Below are positions 43,683 through 51,819 of a stretch of 64,000 bases of DNA, piece after piece. The stretch is taken from contig NZ_JBJZOI010000024.1 of assembly GCF_047200635.1 (NCBI RefSeq), positions 1 through 64,000 of the forward strand, read 5' to 3'. The notes beneath the pieces are model-generated. The model saw nothing but the letters and a program-made list of their open reading frames with translations, did no database searches and had not been told where the DNA came from. How positions within the stretch are numbered: position 1 is the stretch's first letter; each line of letters begins with the position of its first letter. A program made the translations under genes and the position numbers. The stretch comes from Saccharopolyspora_C sp047200635. GTDB taxonomy: Bacteria; Actinomycetota; Actinomycetes; Mycobacteriales; Pseudonocardiaceae.

Positions 43683-44633
43683 ATGTCCACGCCCTACGGT
43701 GCGCCCCCGCCCCACCAGCAGGCACCTCCGCACGCAGGGCCTCCTCGTGCGGAGACGCCGAAGTCCGGTGGCCCGGGCAACTCCGAACTCCCCAAGATCC
43801 TCTCCCTGGTGGCCGCCGGGGCCGGGCTCGTCGCCTACGTGCTCGGGTTCTTCGACCCCGCGGCCGCCGGGCTGATCGCGGGCACCGCCGGTCTCGCGAT
43901 CATCGGCAGCGGCGTGCTGCTCGGCCTCCGCGCGCTGCCGAAGTCCCCGAACACGCTGGTCGCGGCGGCTCCGCTCGCGATCTACGGCGCGCTCGTGCTG
44001 TTGCAGGCGGTGCTCGGCGGTGGCGTCGGCGGCATCGGCATCGTCCAGCTGCTGCTGGCGTTGGTGCAGGCCGCGGTCGTCGTCGTGCTCGCGCTGGCCG
44101 AGGCCGGTGTCGTCGAGCTGCCCGCAGGTGCCGGGAAGGCCGCCGAGCCGCGCGGCCGCCAGCAGGGCCCGGGCACCGGTCCGTTCCCGCCGCTGGGCGG
44201 CCCGGGTCAGCACGGCCCCGGTCCGCACGGCCCAGGTCAGCACGGTCCCGGTGGCCCGGGTGCTCCGGGCGGCCAGCAGCCCTACGGGCAGCAGCCAGGC
44301 GCCCCCGGACCCCAGCCCGGCTGGGGCCCTCCCGGTCCTGGTGGTCCGCAGGGCGGCCCCGGCCACCCGCAGCCCGGTGGGCACGGACAGCCCGGCCCCG
44401 GTCCCCAGTACGGCCAGCAGGGCGGCCCCGGCCCGCACGGCGCGGGTCAGCCCGGCCCCGGCTACGGCGGCCCCGGCGCGCCCGGCGGCTACGGCCCCGG
44501 TCCGCAGCAGGGACCGGACAGCCCGGCGGGCGGTTCGCCGGCCGGCGACCCCGGCCCGGCCTCCGGCCCGCAGCCGTCCACCCCGGACGGCCCCGAGGGC
44601 ACCCGGCAGATGCAGTACCCCGGTTCTCCCTGA
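43683..44633 (+). CDS. DUF5336 membrane protein (34-kDa antigenic protein family)
   Basis: 316 residues. A Pro-rich N-terminus, four membrane segments (about 38-150), then a 165-residue tail made of Gly/Pro/Gln/His repeats (GQHGPG, GPGPHGPG). Corresponds to Rv0954, which copurifies with and influences the divisome/envelope in mycobacteria; function is not established. AGGAGGAG precedes the ATG. The tail is of low complexity and imperfect repeats at DNA level. Confidence 0.85.
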   Translation: MSTPYGAPPPHQQAPPHAGPPRAETPKSGGPGNSELPKILSLVAAGAGLVAYVLGFFDPAAAGLIAGTAGLAIIGSGVLLGLRALPKSPNTLVAAAPLAIYGALVLLQAVLGGGVGGIGIVQLLLALVQAAVVVVLALAEAGVVELPAGAGKAAEPRGRQQGPGTGPFPPLGGPGQHGPGPHGPGQHGPGGPGAPGGQQPYGQQPGAPGPQPGWGPPGPGGPQGGPGHPQPGGHGQPGPGPQYGQQGGPGPHGAGQPGPGYGGPGAPGGYGPGPQQGPDSPAGGSPAGDPGPASGPQPSTPDGPEGTRQMQYPGSP

Positions 44634-44649
44634 GAACCTGACCGCTCGC

Positions 44650-44682
44650 GGAGGGCGTCGACCACCTCGGTCGGCGCCCTCC
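44650..44682 (+). terminator. Terminator after the DUF5336 gene
   Basis: GGAGGGCG (44650-44657) pairs with CGCCCTCC (44675-44682), with an inner GACC/GGTC stem. Confidence 0.6.
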
Positions 44683-44787
44683 GCGCGTTCCAGGCCCGGG
44701 ACTCTGCGTGACCGTGATCGCTAGATGGGCTGACGCTGCGGCGAGTCCTGGGCGACCGGCGGCGGCGCCGGTGCGAGATTCGGCCGC

Positions 44788-46353
44788 ATGCCGCTGATCG
44801 AATCGCTGCCCGACGCGGACCTGGTGCCGGACCCCGAGGCCGAGCACCACCGGAGGACCGGGTGGCGGTGGCTCGGCGCGCTCGTGCTCTCCACGACCCT
44901 CGGCGGCTACCTGCTGGCCGCGACCCTGCTGGCGCTCGTCGCCACCACCGCGTCCGGGCCGGAGATCGACGCGGTGGCGCTGCTCGCCGCCGCCGTTCCC
45001 GGCTGGCTGGCCGTCCACCAGGTGCCGCTGGAACTCCTCGGCGCGCCCCTGTCGGTGCTGCCGTTCCTGCCGACCATCTTGTTCGGCGTGCTCACCGCCG
45101 CCGCCACCGCCGCCGCGCAGCGCCGCATCGGGCTGGTGGGCCTGCGGGACTCCTGCCTGCTCGTGGGTGTGCTGGCGGGCGCGCACGGGGTGCTGGGGGC
45201 GCTGCTCGCCGGGCTGCTGGGCGGTTTCGTGGACGCCTCGGTGCCGGGCGCGTTCCTGCGTTGCGGGCTGCTCGTCGCGGCCGCCGCGAGCGTCGGGGCC
45301 TGCCGGAGCGAGGAGCTCGTCGAGCAGCTGCGCGCGCGGATCACCCCGGAGGTGGCCGCCGGGCTGCGCGGGGCGTTGCTGAGCTGGACCGGGGTGCTCG
45401 CCGCGGGCGCGCTGGTGGCGGTGCTCGCGCTGTGCCTGGGAGCCCCGCGAGTGGCGGAGCTGGTGGGCCGCGCGGGCTCCGCGGGCGACGCCTTCGGGAT
45501 GGTGCTGCTCTCGCTGCTGTACCTGCCGAACGCGGCGCTGGCCGGGTGGTCCTTCGCCGCCGGCCCGGGGATCGACCTCGGAGCGCTGGCGGTGCGCCTC
45601 TTCGGGATCGAGCCCGCCCCGGTACCGGAGCTGCCGCTGCTGGCGGCGCTCCCGCCGGGCCCGGCCGGGTGGTGGTGGCCGGTCGCGATGGTGCTGCCGG
45701 TGGCGGTCGGGGTGCTCCTCGGCGCGCGCTGCGGCCGGGAGCTGGCCGGGCGGCGGCGGATGACGGCGGTGGCGCTGGCCGCCTTGGCCGCGGGGTTCGG
45801 CGTGCTGGTGGTCGCGGCCCTGACCGGTGGTGCCCTCGGCGGCGGGCGGTTCGACCCGGTCACACTGCACCCGCTGCTGCTGGCGGCGGCGACGACCGGT
45901 TGGCTGCTGGTTCCCGCGCTGCCCGCGGCGTGGCTGGCCCCGGCTCCTCCGGCGCCGGTGGACGTGCCGGAACCGCGCGCGAGCGCGGAGGCCCCCGCGC
46001 CGGAGGAGGGGCTCGCGGAGGACGCCGACGACACCGGGGAGAACGGGGACACCGACTCGGGGGACACCGAGGAGGACTTCGAGGAGGACGGGACGAGCGG
46101 CGACGACCTCCACGCGGACGCCGAGCCGGAGGACGCCGAGCCGGAGGAGAGCGGGCTGCCGGGCGACGCCGGGCAGCCGGAGGACGACGTGGAGTTCGAC
46201 CTCGACGAGGCGGAGTGGGCCGACCTGGTCCTGCGCGCCCAGCAGGCCGAGGCCCAGGAACCCCCGGTCTCCTGGTCCGGCGAGATCCACGCCGACGAGG
46301 AGCCCACCGGACCCGCCGACGAGGACGGCAGCTCCGGCGGCGCCGCCCGCTGA
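44788..46353 (+). CDS. perM: DUF6350/PerM-like integral membrane protein
   Basis: 521 residues with about 9-10 membrane segments in the first 390 residues and a very acidic, Glu/Asp/Pro-rich cytoplasmic tail (EEDFEEDGTSGDDLHADAEPEDAEPEE at 410 onward, quoted in part). Position between the DUF5336 gene and purN corresponds to Rv0955 (PerM), which supports FtsB stability and persistence in M. tuberculosis. Family assignment rests on synteny, topology and tail. Confidence 0.8.
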   Translation: MPLIESLPDADLVPDPEAEHHRRTGWRWLGALVLSTTLGGYLLAATLLALVATTASGPEIDAVALLAAAVPGWLAVHQVPLELLGAPLSVLPFLPTILFGVLTAAATAAAQRRIGLVGLRDSCLLVGVLAGAHGVLGALLAGLLGGFVDASVPGAFLRCGLLVAAAASVGACRSEELVEQLRARITPEVAAGLRGALLSWTGVLAAGALVAVLALCLGAPRVAELVGRAGSAGDAFGMVLLSLLYLPNAALAGWSFAAGPGIDLGALAVRLFGIEPAPVPELPLLAALPPGPAGWWWPVAMVLPVAVGVLLGARCGRELAGRRRMTAVALAALAAGFGVLVVAALTGGALGGGRFDPVTLHPLLLAAATTGWLLVPALPAAWLAPAPPAPVDVPEPRASAEAPAPEEGLAEDADDTGENGDTDSGDTEEDFEEDGTSGDDLHADAEPEDAEPEESGLPGDAGQPEDDVEFDLDEAEWADLVLRAQQAEAQEPPVSWSGEIHADEEPTGPADEDGSSGGAAR

Positions 46354-46433
46354 GGCCGGTGAGGGCTGGACCACTCGCGTCGGGACCTGGCCGAGGGAGC
46401 CGCCGGAGCGCCGCTACGCTGCTCGGTGAGATC

Positions 46434-47132
46434 GTGACCAGGCACTGTCAGGAGTCAGAGCTGAGCACTCCCGCATCGAACGGCCCGGACCCCGCGCCGC
46501 GCGAACCCACGCGGTTCCGCCCCGCCGAACCCGCCCGGGTGCTGGTGCTGGTCTCCGGTTCCGGCACTCTGCTGCAAGCCCTCCTCGACGCGACCGCGCG
46601 CCCGGACTTCCCGGTGCGGATCGTGGCGGTGGGCGCCGACCGGGGCGGCATCGAAGGCCTCGCCCGCGCCGAGCGCGCCGGGATCCCGACGTTCGTGCGC
46701 CGCGTGGCCGACCACGCGAGCAGGCAGGACTGGGACGAGGCGCTCACCGAGGCCTGCGCCGAGCACGAACCCGACCTGGTGGTCTCCGCGGGCTTCATGA
46801 AGCTCGCCGGGGAGCACTTCCTGGCCCGCTTCGGCGGCCGCTACCTCAACAGCCATCCGGCGCTGCTGCCCTCGTTCCCGGGGATGCACGGGGTGCGCGA
46901 CGCCCTGGAGCACGGGGTGCGCGTCACCGGCTGCACCCTGTTCGTGGTGGACGCGGGCGTGGACACCGGGCCGATCCTGGCGCAGGAGGCGGTGCCGGTG
47001 CTCGCCGGCGACGACGAGGCGAGCTTGCACGAACGGATCAAGGCCGCCGAGCGGCGGCTGCTGGTCGAGACCCTGGAACAGCTCGCGCGGCACGGCTGGA
47101 CCGTGCGGGAGCGGAAGGTGGAGATCCCGTGA
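46434..47132 (+). CDS. purN: Phosphoribosylglycinamide formyltransferase PurN
   Basis: About 223-232 residues. Rossmann start (RVLVLVSGSGTLLQALLDA), the catalytic block YLNSHPALLPSFPGMHG with Asn and His, and the DTGPIL segment with the catalytic Asp. It transfers a formyl group from 10-formyl-THF to GAR in purine synthesis. The start is uncertain: GTG 46434 has a weak site, whereas CTG 46461 lies six bases after a good AGGAG (46450-46454) and begins LSTPASNG. Overlaps purH by four bases (GTGA). A TACGCT -10 box lies at 46414-46419. Confidence 0.93.
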   Translation: MTRHCQESELSTPASNGPDPAPREPTRFRPAEPARVLVLVSGSGTLLQALLDATARPDFPVRIVAVGADRGGIEGLARAERAGIPTFVRRVADHASRQDWDEALTEACAEHEPDLVVSAGFMKLAGEHFLARFGGRYLNSHPALLPSFPGMHGVRDALEHGVRVTGCTLFVVDAGVDTGPILAQEAVPVLAGDDEASLHERIKAAERRLLVETLEQLARHGWTVRERKVEIP

Positions 47133-48694
47133 CCGAGAACTCGCAGGAACGGCGTCCGGTGCGCCGGGCGTTGATCGGCGTGTCCGACAAGTCCGGTCTG
47201 CTGGACCTGGCCACCGGGCTGCACGCGGCCGGGGTGGAGATCGTGTCCACGGGCGGCACGGCGCGCGCCATCGCGGACGCCGGAGTGCCGGTCACCCCGG
47301 TCGAGGAGCTCACCGGCTTCCCGGAGGCGCTCGACGGCCGGGTGAAGACGCTGCACCCGCGGGTGCACGCGGGCCTGCTCGCGGACCTGCGCCGCCCCGA
47401 GCACGCCGAGCAGCTCGCGGACCTGGGCATCCCGCCGTTCGACCTGCTCGTGGTGAACCTCTACCCGTTCGTGCGCACCGTCGACTCCGGTGCGGGCCCG
47501 GACGAGGTGATCGAGCAGATCGACATCGGCGGCCCCGCGATGGTGCGCGCCTCGGCGAAGAACCACGCGAACGTGGCCGTGGTCGTGGACCCGAGCAAGT
47601 ACGAGTGGTTGCTGGAGGAGGTGCGCGCGGGCGGCTTCACGCTGCCCGAGCGGGTCGAGCTGGCCGCGGAGGCGTTCCGGCACACCGCGTCCTACGACGT
47701 GGCGGTGGCGAGCTGGATGAGCCGGGTGCCGACCGGCGACGACGAGGTGTTCCCCGGCTGGCTGGGGGAGACCTGGGAGCGGCGCTCGGCGCTGCGCTAC
47801 GGCGAGAACCCGCACCAGGCCGCCGCGCTGTACGTCTCCGGCGGGATGGCCACCGGCCTGGCCGCCGCGGCGCAGCTGCACGGCAAGGAGATGTCCTACA
47901 ACAACTACGTGGACGCCGACGCGGCCTGGCGGTCCGCCCACGACCACGACGACCCCTGCGTGGCGATCATCAAGCACGCCAACCCGTGCGGCATCGCGGT
48001 GGGCGAGGACATCGCGGCGGCGCACCGCAAGGCGCACGAGTGCGACCCGGTGAGCGCGTTCGGCGGGGTCATCGCCGCGAACCGCGAGGTGTCGGTGCCT
48101 ATGGCCGAGCAGATCGCGGAGGTGTTCACCGAGGTCGTGGTCGCTCCCGGTTACGCGGAGGGCGCCGTCGACGTGCTGATGCGGAAGAAGAACGTGCGGG
48201 TGCTGACCGCCCGCCCGCCGCGTTCGGGCCGGGTCGAGCTGCGGGCGATCTCCGGCGGGGTGCTGGCCCAGCAGTCCGACGCCATCGACGCCGAGGGCGA
48301 CGACCCGGCGAACTGGACGCTCGCGACCGGGGAGCCGGTGGACGCGGCGACGCTGGCGGACCTGCGGTTCGCCTGGCGCGCCTGCCGCGCGGTGAAGTCG
48401 AACGCGATCCTGCTGGCGAACGACGGTGCCACGGTCGGCGTCGGCATGGGCCAGGTCAACCGGGTCGACTCGGCGCGCCTGGCGGTGACCAGGGCCGGCG
48501 AGCGGGCCGCGGGCTCGGTCGTGGCCTCGGACGCCTTCTTCCCGTTCGCGGACGGGGCGCAGGTGCTGCTCGACGCCGGGGTGCGCGCCGTCGTGCAGCC
48601 GGGTGGCTCGGTGCGGGACGACGAGACGATCGAGGCCTGCCGCGCGGCCGGGGTGCCGATGTACCTCACCGGCACCAGGCACTTCGCGCACTGA
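47129..48694 (+). CDS. purH: Bifunctional AICAR formyltransferase/IMP cyclohydrolase PurH
   Basis: 521 residues. N-terminal MGS-like cyclohydrolase domain (VSDKSGLLDLATGLHAAG, VKTLHPRVHAGLL) and C-terminal AICAR transformylase with RYGENPHQAA, IIKHANPCG and the conserved ending (TDDETIEACRAAGVPM-type: RDDETIEACRAAGVPMYLTG). It performs the last two steps to IMP, feeding guaB. Coupled to purN by a GTGA overlap and followed by a strong terminator. Confidence 0.98.
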   Translation: MTENSQERRPVRRALIGVSDKSGLLDLATGLHAAGVEIVSTGGTARAIADAGVPVTPVEELTGFPEALDGRVKTLHPRVHAGLLADLRRPEHAEQLADLGIPPFDLLVVNLYPFVRTVDSGAGPDEVIEQIDIGGPAMVRASAKNHANVAVVVDPSKYEWLLEEVRAGGFTLPERVELAAEAFRHTASYDVAVASWMSRVPTGDDEVFPGWLGETWERRSALRYGENPHQAAALYVSGGMATGLAAAAQLHGKEMSYNNYVDADAAWRSAHDHDDPCVAIIKHANPCGIAVGEDIAAAHRKAHECDPVSAFGGVIAANREVSVPMAEQIAEVFTEVVVAPGYAEGAVDVLMRKKNVRVLTARPPRSGRVELRAISGGVLAQQSDAIDAEGDDPANWTLATGEPVDAATLADLRFAWRACRAVKSNAILLANDGATVGVGMGQVNRVDSARLAVTRAGERAAGSVVASDAFFPFADGAQVLLDAGVRAVVQPGGSVRDDETIEACRAAGVPMYLTGTRHFAH

Positions 48695-48765
48695 CGACGT
48701 CGGCCGGGGGCCCGCCGCGCGGCGGGCCACCACGACCGGCCGCGGATCATCGGCTCCGGATTCAT

Positions 48766-48804
48766 CGGGGGCGGTGCGGGTGGATCCCGCACCGCCCCCG
48801 TTTT
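48766..48804 (+). terminator. purNH terminator
   Basis: A perfect 15-bp stem (CGGGGGCGGTGCGGG and complement) with a TGGAT loop followed by TTTT. Confidence 0.92.
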
Positions 48805-48914
48805 CGTCGCGCGCGCGGCCTGGCCGGAGTTGTCGGTGGGAGGGTGCAGGATCGGGCCGTCCGGGCGGGCGCGGGATCTTCCGCGGGGCGTGGGGCGCTC
48901 CCACCTGGGGTTGT

Positions 48915-48928
48915 CGAACTCGTGTTCG
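48915..48928. promoter_or_regulatory. LexA (SOS) box 1 of the mutasome operon
   Basis: CGAAC-TCGT-GTTCG matches the actinobacterial SOS consensus (GAAC-N4-GTTC). It lies 19 bases upstream of the -35 hexamer. Confidence 0.85.
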
Positions 48929-48946
48929 CTCTTTGGTGTCAACGCC

Positions 48947-48976
48947 TTGACTGCGAGCCCGTGGCCAGGGTTTACT
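48947..48976 (+). promoter_or_regulatory. Promoter of imuA'-imuB-dnaE2
   Basis: TTGACT (48947-48952), 18-base spacer, TTTACT (48971-48976). It is bracketed by two LexA boxes. Confidence 0.65.
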
Positions 48977-48984
48977 TGTTTCAG

Positions 48985-49000
48985 TCGAACGCAAGTTCGA
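48985..49000. promoter_or_regulatory. LexA (SOS) box 2 of the mutasome operon
   Basis: TCGAAC-GCAA-GTTCGA, with 6-bp perfect arms, fits the SOS consensus. It covers the expected transcription start just after the -10 box, a strong repression position. Confidence 0.88.
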
Positions 49001-49328
49001 TCTCGGTGGGGCCGGTATCGGTCCGCTGGGCGGTTCGGGACGCGGGGTTCCCGAGCCGTCGGCCGGGGGTTCCGGCGTCGCGGGGGCGTCGGGGCGGACG
49101 GGTGATCGGAACGGGCGAAGGAGGAACCCAACAGCGGCGGTCCGCAGCGGATCGCCGGAGCGCTGAGAACTGGCAGGGAACATCGGAGCGATCGCCGTCC
49201 GGGCGGTCGTTCCACGAGGTCCAGTCGTCCGGGCGCAGACGACGCGACCTCACCGCTGTCTCCCCACAGCGGACGGGGATGCCCGGGACGGGGCCGGGCA
49301 TCCGTGCGAACGAGGTGGGGAGCAGCGG
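49001..49328 (+). promoter_or_regulatory. Long 5' leader of the mutasome mRNA
   Basis: About 340 bases from the likely start site to the imuA' ATG with no supported ORF. A 10-bp hairpin (GGATGCCCGG / CCGGGCATCC, 49277-49303) ends nine bases before the AGGTGGGGAG ribosome site, so it could affect translation. Confidence 0.4.
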
Positions 49329-50135
49329 ATGTCCGCGAACACGTCCTCGGTGGCGTTGGACGGGGTGATCACGGCTCGCGGGGTGTCCGTGGCCGCCTCG
49401 GCCACCGGGGTGGACGGCGATCCCGTCGCGGGACGGGTGCTGCCCACGCGGGCGGAATTCGCCGCCGTGCTGCCGTGGCCAGGTCTGCGCCGCGGCAGCA
49501 CGGTGGCGGTGCAGGACTCGGCCTCGCTGCTGTTCGCCCTGCTGTCCGAGGCGACGGCGGCGGGCTCGTGGGCGGCCGTGGTGGGACTGCCGGGGCTCGG
49601 CCTCGCCGCGGCCGCCGAAGCCGGGGTGGAGCTGTCCCGGCTGGCCCTGGTCCCGCAGCCCGGGGACGACCCGGTCGCGGTGATCACCGCCTTGCTCGAC
49701 GGGGTGGACCTGGTGGTGGTCGGTCAACCGGGACTGGTGCGCGAGGCAGATGCCCGGCGGCTGTCCACCCGGGCTCGGCACCGGGGCGCGGTGCTGCTGC
49801 CGTTCGGCCCGTGGCCGGGTGCTGAGGTGCGGTTGCGGTGCGCGCGGGCGCGCTGGCACGGCCTCGGGCAGGGCCACGGACACCTGCGGGAGCGCGAGGT
49901 CACGATCCGCGCGGGTGGGCGCGGGGCGGCGTCTCGGCCCCGCTCGTGCCGGTTGTTGCTGCCGGGCCGCGGGGGCCCGGTCGCGCCGCTGGCGCAGCAG
50001 GCGGTGGCCCAGGACCTCGCTCCCGAACCGACCGGGAACGAGCCGGACAACCGGGTGATGCCCGGCCCGGTCCGGTCCGGTGCGCGCGGGCGGGGTGGGC
50101 TCCGCCCGGTGGCGGGTGACGACCGTGCCGGATGA
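49329..50135 (+). CDS. imuA': ImuA' mutasome protein
   Basis: 268 residues. RecA-fold-like: LRRGSTVAVQDSASLLFALLSEATAAGSW replaces a Walker A segment, followed by GLPGLGLAAAAEAGVELSRL and VDLVVVGQPG. No intact P-loop, as in other ImuA' proteins. With ImuB and DnaE2 it makes up the damage-induced mutasome; mycobacterial ImuA' interacts with ImuB. The C-terminal 40 residues are Arg/Gly-rich. It is first in the SOS operon and overlaps the start of imuB. Confidence 0.88.
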   Translation: MSANTSSVALDGVITARGVSVAASATGVDGDPVAGRVLPTRAEFAAVLPWPGLRRGSTVAVQDSASLLFALLSEATAAGSWAAVVGLPGLGLAAAAEAGVELSRLALVPQPGDDPVAVITALLDGVDLVVVGQPGLVREADARRLSTRARHRGAVLLPFGPWPGAEVRLRCARARWHGLGQGHGHLREREVTIRAGGRGAASRPRSCRLLLPGRGGPVAPLAQQAVAQDLAPEPTGNEPDNRVMPGPVRSGARGRGGLRPVAGDDRAG

Positions 50136-51819
50136 CGACGTGCCCGCCAGCGCGGAGGGTGTGGCCCCGGAGGACGCCGTCGGCGGTGCGCCGGAGGCGG
50201 GGACCGCGGTGCGGCGTTTCCTGGTGTGGTGCCCGGACTGGCCGGTGGTGGCCGCCGCGCTCGCGGACGGTCTCGATCCGCTGGTCCCGGCGGCGGTGTT
50301 CCACGCGAACCGGGTGCTGGCCTGTTCGGCGACGGCTCGGGCGGTCGGGGTCCGGCGCGGGATGCGCCGCCGCGAAGCGCAGGGGCGGTGCCCGGAACTG
50401 GCGGTCTCCGAGCACGATCCGTCCCGGGACGCCCGGCTGTTCGAACCGGTCGTGATCGCGGTGGAGGAGCTCGTCCCCGGAGTGGAGGTCGTGCGCCCGG
50501 GATTGGTGGCCCTCCCCGCACGGGGTCCGGCGCGGTACTTCGGTTCGGAGCGGACCGCGGCGGAACGGTTGATCGACCAGGTCGCGGCGCGCACCGGGGT
50601 GGAGTGCCAGGTGGGCGTGGCGGACGGCCTGTTCGCCGGGGTGCTGGCGGCCCGGCGCGGCGTGCTGGTGCCCCCGGGCGGCAGCCGCGAGTTCCTCGCC
50701 CCGCTCGGCATCGGCGAGATCGACCAGCCCGCGCAGCGCTCGTCGGCTCCGGGGCCCGGTGCGGGCCGGGCGGAGCTGGTGGACCTGCTGCGTCGGCTGG
50801 GCATCCGCACCCTCGGCGAGTTCGCCGACCTGGTCCCGGCCGACGTCGCCACCCGCTTCGGCTCCGACGCGCTGCTGGCGCAGCGGGCCGCGCGCGGGGA
50901 GGAGGAACGCCCGCCGGACCGGCGGCGGCCCCCGCCGGAGCTGGCGGTCACCGAGCGGCTCGACCCGCCGGTGGACCGGGTGGACGTGGCCGCGTTCGCC
51001 GCGAAGGCGCTGGCGGAGCGGCTGCACCTGTTGCTGGGCGAGCGCGGCCTCGCCTGCACCCGACTGGGGATCTCGGCGCGCACCGAGAGCGGCGAGGAGC
51101 TGCACCGGGTGTGGCGCTGCGCGGATCCGCTGAGCCCGGGCGACACCGTGGACCGGGTGCGCTGGCAGCTGGACGGCTGGCTCGGCTCCCGCTCGCGGGA
51201 ACCGCGTCCCACCTCCGGCGTGGCGGTGCTGACGCTGAGTCCGGAGGAGGTCGTGGGCGCGGGCGGTCTCCAACTCGACCTGATGCGCTCCGCCACCGGC
51301 GCGGCCGATGCGCGGGCGGGCCGCGCCTTCGTGCGGGTGCAGGGCCTGCTCGGCCCGGACCGGGTGCTGGTGGCGGTGCCCTCCGGCGGCCGGGACCCGG
51401 GCGATCGCGTGACGCTGGTGCCGTGGGGCGCGGAGCGCAGGCCCCGGCGGGAGCCGGACCGCCCGTGGCCGGGCCGGATCCCCCCGCCCTCGCCCTCGGT
51501 GCTGCCCGATTCCCCGTGGCCCGCGGCGGTGCTCGACGAAGCGGGTGAGCCGGTGCTGCTCACCGCCCGGCTGGAGCTCACCGCCCCGCCGCGCCGGGTG
51601 GTCGTCGGTGGCCGCTCCCGGGAGGTGAGCGGGTGGGCCGGACCGTGGCCGCTGCGCGAGCGCTGGTGGGACCGGACCGACGACCCGGGCGCGGTGATCC
51701 GGATGCAGGTGGTGCTGGCCGCCCCGGAGGACGCGGACCCGCCCGGCGAGCAGGACGAGATCGCGCTGCTGCTGGTGCACGAGGCGGCGGCGTGGTCGGT
51801 GCGGGGGGTGTACCGGTGA
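50116..51819 (+). CDS. imuB: ImuB, catalytically dead Y-family polymerase adaptor
   Basis: About 567 residues. The N-terminal palm starts RRFLVWCPDWPVV, where active Y-family polymerases have two acidic residues, and the second motif reads RPGLVALPARG instead of DE, so the metal site is missing. Fingers, thumb (LLRRLGIRTLGEFADL) and little-finger regions remain. Q386-L-D-L-M (GGLQLDLMR) looks like a beta-clamp binding motif. ImuB tethers DnaE2 and ImuA' to the clamp. Several in-frame GTGs exist (50080, 50116, 50125); the start is uncertain. The stop overlaps dnaE2 by four bases. Confidence 0.9.
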   Translation: MTTVPDDDVPASAEGVAPEDAVGGAPEAGTAVRRFLVWCPDWPVVAAALADGLDPLVPAAVFHANRVLACSATARAVGVRRGMRRREAQGRCPELAVSEHDPSRDARLFEPVVIAVEELVPGVEVVRPGLVALPARGPARYFGSERTAAERLIDQVAARTGVECQVGVADGLFAGVLAARRGVLVPPGGSREFLAPLGIGEIDQPAQRSSAPGPGAGRAELVDLLRRLGIRTLGEFADLVPADVATRFGSDALLAQRAARGEEERPPDRRRPPPELAVTERLDPPVDRVDVAAFAAKALAERLHLLLGERGLACTRLGISARTESGEELHRVWRCADPLSPGDTVDRVRWQLDGWLGSRSREPRPTSGVAVLTLSPEEVVGAGGLQLDLMRSATGAADARAGRAFVRVQGLLGPDRVLVAVPSGGRDPGDRVTLVPWGAERRPRREPDRPWPGRIPPPSPSVLPDSPWPAAVLDEAGEPVLLTARLELTAPPRRVVVGGRSREVSGWAGPWPLRERWWDRTDDPGAVIRMQVVLAAPEDADPPGEQDEIALLLVHEAAAWSVRGVYR

